Made by a program: the position numbers and the translations under genes
The notes under the pieces: model-generated
What the model was told of the DNA's origin: nothing
What the model saw: the letters and a program-made list of their open reading frames with translations, nothing else
Database searches by the model: none
Assembly: GCF_900188025.1 (NCBI RefSeq)
Contig: NZ_FZNO01000002.1
Location: forward strand, 245,358 to 309,357
Direction of reading: 5' to 3'
DNA: 64,000 nt
Source: Blastococcus mobilis
GTDB lineage: Bacteria; Actinomycetota; Actinomycetes; Mycobacteriales; Geodermatophilaceae
Shown: positions 15,664 to 23,981 of the stretch, piece by piece
Layout of the letters: each line of letters begins with the position of its first letter
Numbering within the stretch: the first letter of the stretch is position 1

Positions 15664-18600
15664 ATGGAGAGCACTGCCGACATCCAGGTGGGCGATGTCG
15701 TCGCCCCGCGGGCGGCGGTCTCCATCGAGATCACGTCCACGCCGGTCCTCAGCTACGCGCTGGCCCACAACCGCGTCCCGGTGGTGTCCCGGCTGGCCAT
15801 CACCAATCTCGGGAGCCCGGTGCGGGCGGCCACGGTGCGGCTCGGCGTCCGCGACGCCGAGGGCCCGATCGCGCAGACCGTCGAGCTGGTCGCCGACCTC
15901 GACGAGGGCCGGACGACGGTGCTCACCGACCTCGGCCTGGTCATGGATCCCGCCGCGATGCTGCACGTCGAGGAACAGCGACCCGGCGTCATCGACGTCG
16001 AGGTGCTGGTCGAGGGCACCGATGGCGGGCTGGAGGTGCTCGGCGAGAGCAGCCGCGCGGTCCAGGTGCTCGCCGCCCAGCAGTGGCTGGCCACTCCCCT
16101 GCCGCTGGCGCTGGAGATGCTCGCCGCGCACGTCCTGCCCAACCACCCGGCGGTCACCGCGGTCGTCGAGGAGGCCGCCGGCGTCCTGGAGCAGCGGACC
16201 GGCCGCGGTGGCATCCAGGGCTACGCGGACGGCCCGGAGCGGGTCGACGAGATCGTCGCCGCGATCGCCGACGTCCTGCAGCGTCGCGGCATCCGCTACA
16301 GCGAGCCCCCGGTCAGCTGGGCCGACCTCGGTCAGCAGGTCCGCTCGCCGGGCGACGTCCTCACCTGGCGGGTCGGCACCCCGCTGGACACCGTCGTCCT
16401 CATGGCCGCCGCGCTCGAGCGGGCCGGTATCCGGCCGCTGCTCTGGCTGGCCGGTGGGGCCGGTGGGCACGAGGGGGAAGCACACGCCTTCCTCGGCTAC
16501 TGGCGCGAGGAGCGCAGCGCGGAGAGCGCCGCGACCACCGACGCCACGTCCCTGGTCAACCTGGTCGACCTCGGGCTGATCGGCCTGGTCGAGACGACGC
16601 TGCTCACCAGCATGGGCGAGCCCGGCGCCGACCTGCACGGCCCGGTGGTCACCGGCTGGCTGACCGGCGGGCTGGACCACCTCCTCGGCGTCACCGACGT
16701 CCACCGCGCCCGCAAGGACGGCATCTTCCCGCTGCCGGCCCGGGCCCGGGACGAGGACGGCGTCCTGCAGGTCGTCGAGTACCGGCCGGCCGTGCACAGC
16801 GCTCCCGCGAAGGCCGAGCCGCCGCCTCCGGCTCCCAGCAGCCGGCCCGAGGAGCCCCCGCGGGTGCAGCAGTGGAAGAACGCACTGCTCGACCTCAGCC
16901 TGCGCAACCGGCTGATCAACTACACCGAGCGCTCCGGGCTGTCGCTGACCGTCCCGGACTCGGCGCTCGGCGTCCTGGAGAACTTCGTCCACGACGGGAC
17001 GCCGGTCACCCTGCTGCCGGGCGACCGGCTGGCGGCCGTGCAGCAGGAGCGCGGGGTGACGACGGCCCGCGAGCTCCCCGCCGAGCAACTGACCGAGCTG
17101 CTGGTCGAGCGGCGCGAGGTGCACGTCGACGTCACCAGCGGCAGCTACCTGCCCAAGCTGCGCAACGTCGCCTACAAGGCCAAGACGGTGCTCGAGGAGA
17201 CCGGCGCCAACAACCTCTACCTGGCGCTGGGCAGCCTGGTCTGGGAGCTCGACGGGCGCCCGCTCCGCAGCCCGCTGGTGCTCATCCCCGTCGTGCTGGC
17301 GCCGATGGGCCGCACCGGCTCCTACCGGCTGTCGCTGGACGAGTCCGGGTCCAGCACCCCGAACTACTGCCTGCTGGAGAAGCTGCGCCAGGTCCACGGC
17401 CTCACCGTGCCGACGCTGACCGAGGCCGTCGACGGCACCCTCGACCTCGATGCCGCCCTGGAGGCGGTGCGCACCGCCCTGGTCGGTCACGGCCTGCCCT
17501 TCCGCGTCGAGCCGACGGCGGACCTCGCGATCCTCCAGTTCGCGAAGTTCCGGCTGTGGAAGGACCTCGACGAGCACTGGGCCGACTTCGCCGACAACCC
17601 GCTGGTCCACCACCTGGTGCACGAGCCGACCGAGGCGTTCGAGGACCCCGCCCGCGACCTCGGCGGCTACGTCGACCTCGACGAGCTGGCCGCCGAGCTG
17701 CCCGCCCCCGCCGACGCGTCGCAGCTGCGCGCCATCGCCGAGGCCACCGCCGGCCGCACGTTCGTGCTCGAGGGCCCGCCCGGCACCGGCAAGTCCCAGA
17801 CCATCACCAACCTGCTCACCCGGGCCGTCGCCGAGGGCAAGAAGGTGCTGTTCGTCGCCGAGAAGCGAGCGGCCCTCGACGTCGTCGCGCGGCGCCTGGA
17901 CGCCGTCGGCATGGGCATGTTCGCCCTCGACCTGCACGACAAGGGTTCGCGGGCCTCCATGGTGCGGGCGCAGATCCGGCTGGCGCTGGAGCACGCCGTC
18001 ACCGTCGACGAGCAGGGCCTGGCCGCCGACGGGGAGGCGCTGCGGTCCGCGCGGCGGATGCTCGCCCGGTACGCCGACCGGCTGCACGACGACAACGCCG
18101 TCGGGCTGTCGCTGTACTCGGCGCGGACGTCGGAGCTGGCCGCCGGGACGGAGGTCCCGCCACTGCCCGTGCCGCAGCCCTTCGCGGCGAACGCCCCGGC
18201 CGACGTGCTGCGGTCGGTGCGGGTGGAGCTGGCGCTGCTGCCCGACATCGCCGATCTGACCCGCCCGTCGCCGCGGCACCCGTGGGCGTTCCTCGACTCC
18301 CCCGACATCGACCTGCCGGCGACCCGGTCCGCGGCTGCCGCCGTGGACGCCGCGGTGCGCGAGGTGTCCCTGATCCCCGAGCTGTCGGGGGTGCTGCGCC
18401 GGGCGCGGACCGCCGAGGAGCTCGACGCCCTCGTGCACGTGCTCAGCGGGCCGGGCCGAGGCATGGACGTGGGCCTGGACGTCATCGACGAGACGTTCAC
18501 CGACTTCTGGACGGCGGCGACGTCGGCGGTCCTCGGTGAGACCGCTGCCTTCACCGCGTTCCGCCACCCGGGCCTCGACGTCTGCACGCCCGAGGCGCTG

Positions 18601-21600
18601 GAGCTGCCCCTGGCCGACGTCTACGTGGCCGCGCAGACCGCCGCGGCGTCGTCGTGGTTCGGCCGCCGCCGGCGTCTGATCGCCGTCCGCGACCAGCTCG
18701 CGCCCTACCTGCGCCCCGAGGCGAAGGTGAAGCCGAAGGACGTGCCGGCGGTCGTCGAGAACCTGTGGCGGGTGCAGACCGCGGTGCAGGGGATCGCGAC
18801 GCGGGCCGGCTCGATCCCCGGCCTGTCGGTGCCCGAGGGCTGGAACCCGTTCCTCGACACCGACCTGCTGGCCGGCCAGGTGCAGTGGCTGGGGCGGGCC
18901 GGCGCGGCCGTCGACGGCTCCTCGCTCTTCCACGTGCAGCTGCGCAAGCTGATCGTCGCCGGCCTGCCCGCCGGCACCGCGGCGGCCGAGGCGGCCGAGG
19001 CCGTGGCCCGGCTGCGGGATGCCGTCACCACCCTGCTGACCGTGGGGCGCAGCAGCTCCGACCAGCTCGCGACCTGGGCCGGGGACGACGGACTGGTGCT
19101 GCGCTGGTCGATGACCCGCCCCGAGCGCGGGGTGGACAACCTGATGTCGCTGCGCCGCTGGATCTCCTTCCTGGACACGCTCGAGCCGCTCCGGTTCGCC
19201 GGGCTGTTCGACGCGCGGACGCTGCTCGCTACAGGCGCTGTACGCGCCGATGACGCCCTGCGGGCCTTCGAACGGGGGCTGGCGGCCGCCTCGGTGGCCG
19301 AGCGGCTGGACGCGTCCGGCCTGGACATGTTCGACGCGCGGGCGCACGAGAAGGCGATCCGCCGCTTCATCACGGCGTCGCGGGCGGTGCGCGGGCACCT
19401 CACCTCGGCGCTGCCGGCGCGGGTCCTGGCGGCCCGCCCCTTCGACGCGGAGTCGGGCTCGGGCCAGGTCGGCGCCCTGCAGCGGGAGCTCGCCAAGCAG
19501 CGCCGCGGTCTGGGCGTGCGGCAGCTGCTGGCGCAGTACGGCGAGCTGATCACCCAGGTGATGCCGTGCGTGCTGGTCTCACCGGACTCCGTGGCGCGGT
19601 TCTTCCCGGCCGTCTCGGGGCTGTTCGACCTGGTCGTCTTCGACGAGGCGTCGCAGATCAGGGTGGCCGACGCGGTGGGTGCGCTGGGCCGCGCTCGTGC
19701 GGCTGTAGTCGTCGGTGACTCCAAGCAGATGCCCCCGACGTCCTTCGCCGAGCCGTCGTCGGTGTCCGACGACGCCGGCGACCTCGCCGAGACCGCGGTG
19801 GAGGACGAGGAGTCGATCCTCTCCGAGTGCGTGCAGGCGCGGGTGCCGCGGCAGTGGCTGTCGTGGCACTACCGCAGCCAGGACGAGTCGCTGATCGCGT
19901 TCTCCAACGCCCAGTACTACGGCAACCGGCTCTCCTCGTTCCCCGCGCCGACGCACGGGCGCCCCTCCTCGGAGCCCGACGGGCGCGGCGTCTCGCTGGT
20001 GCGGGTGCCGGGCACGTTCCACCGCTCGGGCGCCGGGCGGCTGCTGCGGACCAACCCGATCGAGGCGAAGGCGATCGTGGCGGAGATCCGCCGACGGTTC
20101 GACCTGCTGCCGAAGTACGGCGAGGGCTCCGACGCCGTCCCGTCGATCGGCGTCGTCACCTTCAACGCGCAGCAGCGGGCCTACATCGAGGCGCTGCTCC
20201 GCGACGCCGACGACGACCGGCTGGCCGCTGCCCTCGATCGGGTGGACGGCGAGGGCCTGTTCGTGAAGAACCTGGAGAACGTGCAGGGCGACGAGCGCGA
20301 CGTCGTCTTCTTCTCCACCGGCTTCTCGCCCAACGCCTCCGGCGAGCTGCCGCTGAACTTCGGGCCGCTGAACCGGGTGGGTGGCGAGCGGCGCCTCAAC
20401 GTCGCGGTGACCCGGGCCCGGCGGCAGGTGGTGCTGTTCTCGTCGTTCGACCCGGAGCAGCTGCGGGCCGAGGAGACGTCGTCGGTCGGCATCAAGCACC
20501 TGCGGGCCTACCTCGACATGGCCGCGCAGGGCACCGACGTCCTGCCCCGGGACTCCCGCCCGGCCGCCGTCGTGGACCGGCACCGCGAGCAGATCGCCAC
20601 CGCGCTGCGGGAGCGCGGGCTCGTGGTGCGCACCGACGTCGGGCTCTCGGACTTCAAGGTCGACCTCGCCGTCGCCCGGCCGACGGACCCGGAGTCGCCG
20701 CTCATGGCGGTGCTGCTCGACGGCCCGGCGTGGGCGCGCCGCGGCACGGTCGGCGACCGCGACGGCCTGCCCGTCGAGGTCCTGGGCGACATGCTGCGCT
20801 GGCCGGTCGTCGAGCGGGTCTGGCTGCCGTCGTGGCTGGCCTCCCCCGACGCGGTGCTGGACGAGCTGGTCGCCGCGGTCGACATGGTGCCCAGCACCCC
20901 GCTGGCCGAACCGATCCCCCTGCCGACGGCGGCGGTCGAGTCGTTCAAGGGCGTGGCCGCGCTGCGGTCGTCGGTGACCTCCGCGGTCGCCGTGCCCACG
21001 GCGCCCGCCCCGAAGGCGGCCAAGCCGGCCGCAGCTGCCACGAAGCCGACCGGTCCGGTGACGATGGATGGCGAGTCCCCGTTCGTGCCGTGGCTGCCCA
21101 AGCCGGCCGGGGACAAGGCGGTGCTCGACGAGCTGCCGGTATCGAAGGCGGCGCGCGCCGTGCGGCGGGTGCTGACGGCCGGGATCAAGGCCGAGGGCCC
21201 GATCCACGTCGACCGGCTGGCGAAGCTGACCGTCAACGCGTTCGGGCTGAACCGGGCGTCGGAGGGGCGGAAGAACACGCTGCTGTCGCTGCTGCCGCCG
21301 TCCGCGGTGGTGGACGACTACCTGTGGCCCGACGGCGTCTCGCCCGACTCCTACGCCGGGTTCCGGCGGCAGGCGGCGAGCACCGACCGGCCGCTGGAGC
21401 ACGTGGCACCGCAGGAGATCGGCAACGCGATGGCGGCGCTGTGCCGGGCGGGCGCCGGGATGATGGCCGACGAGCTGCTCACCAAGACCGCGGCGATCTT
21501 CGGCTACAAGCGCCGGACCCCCGCGGTGACGCCGGTACTGGAGGCGGCGCTGAAGCTCGCGCTGCACCGCGGCCGCCTCGTCGAGCAGCCCTCGGGCCTG

Positions 21601-21612
21601 ATGACCGTCTGA
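15664..21612 (+). CDS. DUF4011-SF1 helicase-MTES_1575 nuclease-DUF3320 protein (Hhe-like)
   Basis: A 1982-residue multidomain protein. Residues 1-370 are a beta domain plus a transglutaminase-like region. DUF4011 starts near 402 (QQWKNALLDLSLRNRLIN). A UPF1-like SF1 helicase follows, with Walker A GPPGTGKS at 704-711, Walker B FDEASQ near 1327, GDSKQMPPT, WHYRSQDESL, NVQGDERDVV and motif VI NVAVTRARR. Residues about 1640-1735 match the MTES_1575 restriction-endonuclease-like domain (DFKVDLAV, AVLLDG). DUF3320 ends the protein. DUF4011-helicase-Vsr proteins are known single-gene phage defences (Hhe), so a defence role is inferred. ATG 15664 begins the conserved part. Confidence 0.85.
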   Translation: MESTADIQVGDVVAPRAAVSIEITSTPVLSYALAHNRVPVVSRLAITNLGSPVRAATVRLGVRDAEGPIAQTVELVADLDEGRTTVLTDLGLVMDPAAMLHVEEQRPGVIDVEVLVEGTDGGLEVLGESSRAVQVLAAQQWLATPLPLALEMLAAHVLPNHPAVTAVVEEAAGVLEQRTGRGGIQGYADGPERVDEIVAAIADVLQRRGIRYSEPPVSWADLGQQVRSPGDVLTWRVGTPLDTVVLMAAALERAGIRPLLWLAGGAGGHEGEAHAFLGYWREERSAESAATTDATSLVNLVDLGLIGLVETTLLTSMGEPGADLHGPVVTGWLTGGLDHLLGVTDVHRARKDGIFPLPARARDEDGVLQVVEYRPAVHSAPAKAEPPPPAPSSRPEEPPRVQQWKNALLDLSLRNRLINYTERSGLSLTVPDSALGVLENFVHDGTPVTLLPGDRLAAVQQERGVTTARELPAEQLTELLVERREVHVDVTSGSYLPKLRNVAYKAKTVLEETGANNLYLALGSLVWELDGRPLRSPLVLIPVVLAPMGRTGSYRLSLDESGSSTPNYCLLEKLRQVHGLTVPTLTEAVDGTLDLDAALEAVRTALVGHGLPFRVEPTADLAILQFAKFRLWKDLDEHWADFADNPLVHHLVHEPTEAFEDPARDLGGYVDLDELAAELPAPADASQLRAIAEATAGRTFVLEGPPGTGKSQTITNLLTRAVAEGKKVLFVAEKRAALDVVARRLDAVGMGMFALDLHDKGSRASMVRAQIRLALEHAVTVDEQGLAADGEALRSARRMLARYADRLHDDNAVGLSLYSARTSELAAGTEVPPLPVPQPFAANAPADVLRSVRVELALLPDIADLTRPSPRHPWAFLDSPDIDLPATRSAAAAVDAAVREVSLIPELSGVLRRARTAEELDALVHVLSGPGRGMDVGLDVIDETFTDFWTAATSAVLGETAAFTAFRHPGLDVCTPEALELPLADVYVAAQTAAASSWFGRRRRLIAVRDQLAPYLRPEAKVKPKDVPAVVENLWRVQTAVQGIATRAGSIPGLSVPEGWNPFLDTDLLAGQVQWLGRAGAAVDGSSLFHVQLRKLIVAGLPAGTAAAEAAEAVARLRDAVTTLLTVGRSSSDQLATWAGDDGLVLRWSMTRPERGVDNLMSLRRWISFLDTLEPLRFAGLFDARTLLATGAVRADDALRAFERGLAAASVAERLDASGLDMFDARAHEKAIRRFITASRAVRGHLTSALPARVLAARPFDAESGSGQVGALQRELAKQRRGLGVRQLLAQYGELITQVMPCVLVSPDSVARFFPAVSGLFDLVVFDEASQIRVADAVGALGRARAAVVVGDSKQMPPTSFAEPSSVSDDAGDLAETAVEDEESILSECVQARVPRQWLSWHYRSQDESLIAFSNAQYYGNRLSSFPAPTHGRPSSEPDGRGVSLVRVPGTFHRSGAGRLLRTNPIEAKAIVAEIRRRFDLLPKYGEGSDAVPSIGVVTFNAQQRAYIEALLRDADDDRLAAALDRVDGEGLFVKNLENVQGDERDVVFFSTGFSPNASGELPLNFGPLNRVGGERRLNVAVTRARRQVVLFSSFDPEQLRAEETSSVGIKHLRAYLDMAAQGTDVLPRDSRPAAVVDRHREQIATALRERGLVVRTDVGLSDFKVDLAVARPTDPESPLMAVLLDGPAWARRGTVGDRDGLPVEVLGDMLRWPVVERVWLPSWLASPDAVLDELVAAVDMVPSTPLAEPIPLPTAAVESFKGVAALRSSVTSAVAVPTAPAPKAAKPAAAATKPTGPVTMDGESPFVPWLPKPAGDKAVLDELPVSKAARAVRRVLTAGIKAEGPIHVDRLAKLTVNAFGLNRASEGRKNTLLSLLPPSAVVDDYLWPDGVSPDSYAGFRRQAASTDRPLEHVAPQEIGNAMAALCRAGAGMMADELLTKTAAIFGYKRRTPAVTPVLEAALKLALHRGRLVEQPSGLMTV

Positions 21613-21671
21613 CCGTTCGTCGGGCCGACGGGGTTACTCGCCGGTTGTGAGCAGGTCGGCACACCGACGGG

Positions 21672-21688
21672 GCCCAAAGCCCTTGGGC
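21672..21688 (+). terminator. Weak hairpin after the DUF4011 gene
   Basis: Arms GCCCAA and TTGGGC with a five-base loop, 60 bases past the helicase stop and 50 bases before the PHA synthase start. It could be a terminator or part of the next leader. The stem is short and there is no T-tract. Confidence 0.3.
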
Positions 21689-21739
21689 ACGAAACCCTGA
21701 TCTCCATAGCGTCACGACGCAACCGACCTTGGAGGTTGC

Positions 21740-23419
21740 GTGACCGCCCAGCTCGACTCGTCCCCTGCCCGCCCCGTTCCGCCGCTGGACGACGCCGCCG
21801 TCGCTCCCTCGACGCCCAGCCGTGTGGGCGGCCTGGTCGGGGCGGCCGCCCGACCCCGCGTGCTCGCCTCGGAGACCGTCCGGCTCGGCCGGGACCTCGG
21901 CTCGATCGTGCGTGGCACCGACCGGATCGCGCCGCCGGCGAAGGACACGCGGTTCACCGACCCCGCGTGGTCGTCCAACCCCGGCTACCGCCGGCTCGGC
22001 CAGGCCTACCTCGCGTGGGGCTCCTCGCTGACCCGCCTCGTCGACCGGTACGAAGCCGACGGTGCGGACTGGCGCGACGTGGAGCGCGCGCGGTTCGCGG
22101 TACGGGCTCTGACCAGCGCGATGGCCCCCACGAACACGCTGTTCGGCAACCCGGCGGCGCTCAAGCGGGCGTTCGACACCGGAGGCCTCAGCGTCCTGCG
22201 CGGCATGGGCCGACTGGTGAACGACCTGCGGCACAACGGCGGCATGCCGACGCAGACCGACCGGTCGGCCTACGCGGTGGGCCGCAATCTCGGGGTGACC
22301 AAGGGGTCGGTGATCTACCGCGACGACGTCATCGAACTCATCCAGTACCAGCCCGCGACGGCGCAGGTGCGCCAGCGGCCGCTGGTGATCGTGCCGCCGC
22401 CGATCGGGCGCTTCTACTTCCTGGACCTCCAGCCGGGTCGCAGCCTCGTCGAGTACGCGGTCGGCCAGGGGCTGCAGGTCTTCCTGATCAGCTGGCGCAA
22501 CCCGACGCGGAAGCAGGGCGGCTGGAACCTCGACACCTACGCCGAGCGGGTGCGCCGGGCGATCGGGGTGGCGCGGGAGATCACGGGTTCTCCCGACGTC
22601 AACACCCTGGGGTTCTGCGCCGGGGGCATCATCCAGACGACACTGCTCAACCATCTGACCGCCATCGACGACCACAGCGTGCACAGCGCTGCATACGCGG
22701 TCACCCTGCTCGACTTCGCGACGCGGGCGCCGCTCGGCGCGTTCTCCGGACGCCGGCTGCTGGACGTCGCACGACTGTCCTCGAACGTCCGGGGCGTCAT
22801 CACGGCCCGTTCCCTGGGCTCGGTCTTCTCCTGGATGCGTCCCGACGACCTGATCTTCAACTACGTGGTCACGCAGTGGCTGATGGGCGAGGCCCCGCCG
22901 GCTTTCGACATCCTGGCGTGGAACGCCGACGGGACGAACCTGCCGGCCGCCCTGCACGAGCAGTTCCAGCAGATCCTCCGCGACAACGCGCTCGTGCGAC
23001 CCGGCGCGATGACCGTGCTCGGGACGCCGGTCGACCTGGCCAGCATCACGGTGCCGACCTTCGTCACCGGCGCGCTCACCGACCACCTCACGCCGTGGGC
23101 CGGCTGCTACCGGACGACCCAGTTGCTGTCCGGGCCGAGCACCTTCGTGCTGAGCTCCAGCGGGCACATCCAGAGCCTGGTGAACCCGCCCGGCAATCCG
23201 AAGGCGTCGTACTTCACCGGCGGCCAGGTCGGCCCCGACCCGGAGGACTGGCGGGCGTCCGCCGAGCGGCAGACGGGCAGCTGGTGGGAGGCCTGGGCAC
23301 CGTGGACGGTGGAGCGCTCGGGCCACTTGGTGGACGCCCCGACGAACCTCGGCAGCGCCGTCCATCCTCCGCGCGAGGCCGCGCCCGGCTGCTACGTCGT
23401 CGACAAGGTGCCCGCCTGA
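21740..23419 (+). CDS. phaC: Poly(3-hydroxyalkanoate) synthase family protein
   Basis: A 559-residue alpha/beta-hydrolase-fold polymerase. The lipase-like box is GFCAGGI with Cys293 as nucleophile in place of Ser, the mark of PHA synthases. The remaining triad is Asp in GALTDHLTPWAG and His in SSSGHIQSLVNPP. The length fits class I/II single-subunit enzymes that polymerise hydroxyacyl-CoA on granule surfaces. A GTG start has GGAGG nine bases upstream. No phaA/B or phasin gene is adjacent, but a secreted PHA depolymerase gene lies at 32 kb. Confidence 0.9.
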   Translation: MTAQLDSSPARPVPPLDDAAVAPSTPSRVGGLVGAAARPRVLASETVRLGRDLGSIVRGTDRIAPPAKDTRFTDPAWSSNPGYRRLGQAYLAWGSSLTRLVDRYEADGADWRDVERARFAVRALTSAMAPTNTLFGNPAALKRAFDTGGLSVLRGMGRLVNDLRHNGGMPTQTDRSAYAVGRNLGVTKGSVIYRDDVIELIQYQPATAQVRQRPLVIVPPPIGRFYFLDLQPGRSLVEYAVGQGLQVFLISWRNPTRKQGGWNLDTYAERVRRAIGVAREITGSPDVNTLGFCAGGIIQTTLLNHLTAIDDHSVHSAAYAVTLLDFATRAPLGAFSGRRLLDVARLSSNVRGVITARSLGSVFSWMRPDDLIFNYVVTQWLMGEAPPAFDILAWNADGTNLPAALHEQFQQILRDNALVRPGAMTVLGTPVDLASITVPTFVTGALTDHLTPWAGCYRTTQLLSGPSTFVLSSSGHIQSLVNPPGNPKASYFTGGQVGPDPEDWRASAERQTGSWWEAWAPWTVERSGHLVDAPTNLGSAVHPPREAAPGCYVVDKVPA

Positions 23420-23450
23420 CCCCTACCCGCCGTGGGGGGACAGATCTCGA

Positions 23451-23915
23451 CTACCTGGCCGGGTCGAGGATTCGGTCGAACACCGCACCGGTGCCCTGGG
23501 CCTGCACGTACTTGTCCACGACGTCGACGAGCACGTCCTTCGCCGACCACTGCAGCGGGCGGTACAGCCCCAGAGCCGTGTTGAGTGCTACGTCGCCGAT
23601 GTAGACCACACCGAACACGGCGTTGACGGCCTTCTGACCGCGCAGGCCCCGGGCGGCGGCGATGCCGTAGGCCGCGCCCCACATGGTTCCGAGCAGGAAG
23701 TGGGTGACCCAGTTCAGGCGTCGGCGGCCTTCCGGAGAGCTCGCGCGCACCGGCGTCACCTTTTCGGCGAAGTCGGCGGGGGCGTAGCTGTCGCCGCGCT
23801 TGGTGAGCGGCATCTCGACGAGCTTCTGGAAGGTCGTCATGACGACGGTTCCGGCCACTCCCGCGACAACGCCGCGCACGATCATGTCTCCGGTCGACAC
23901 CTGCCCGTTCCGCAT
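23451..23915 (-). CDS. Small membrane protein, YagU/DUF1440-like
   Basis: A 154-residue protein with three or four short hydrophobic segments: IVRGVVAGVAGTVVMTTFQK, FLLGTMWGAAYGIAA, and AVFGVVYIGDVALNTALGLY. The start MRNGQVSTGDM at 23915 is preferred to ATG 23966. It resembles the YagU/DUF6789 group of unknown function. It converges on the PHA synthase gene with about 30 bases between stops. Confidence 0.7.
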   Translation of the reverse strand: MRNGQVSTGDMIVRGVVAGVAGTVVMTTFQKLVEMPLTKRGDSYAPADFAEKVTPVRASSPEGRRRLNWVTHFLLGTMWGAAYGIAAARGLRGQKAVNAVFGVVYIGDVALNTALGLYRPLQWSAKDVLVDVVDKYVQAQGTGAVFDRILDPAR

Positions 23916-23981
23916 GGTGGGGGCCCGTACCCCGGAAACGCCCAGGGACTCATGTACACCTGTCACACCGTGCTGCCGTAC

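Noticed and set aside
15598..19398. A 1266-codon minus-strand open frame opposite the DUF4011 helicase
   Set aside because: Low-complexity Arg/Gly/Gln/Val composition and no motif; the opposite strand carries conserved helicase motifs.
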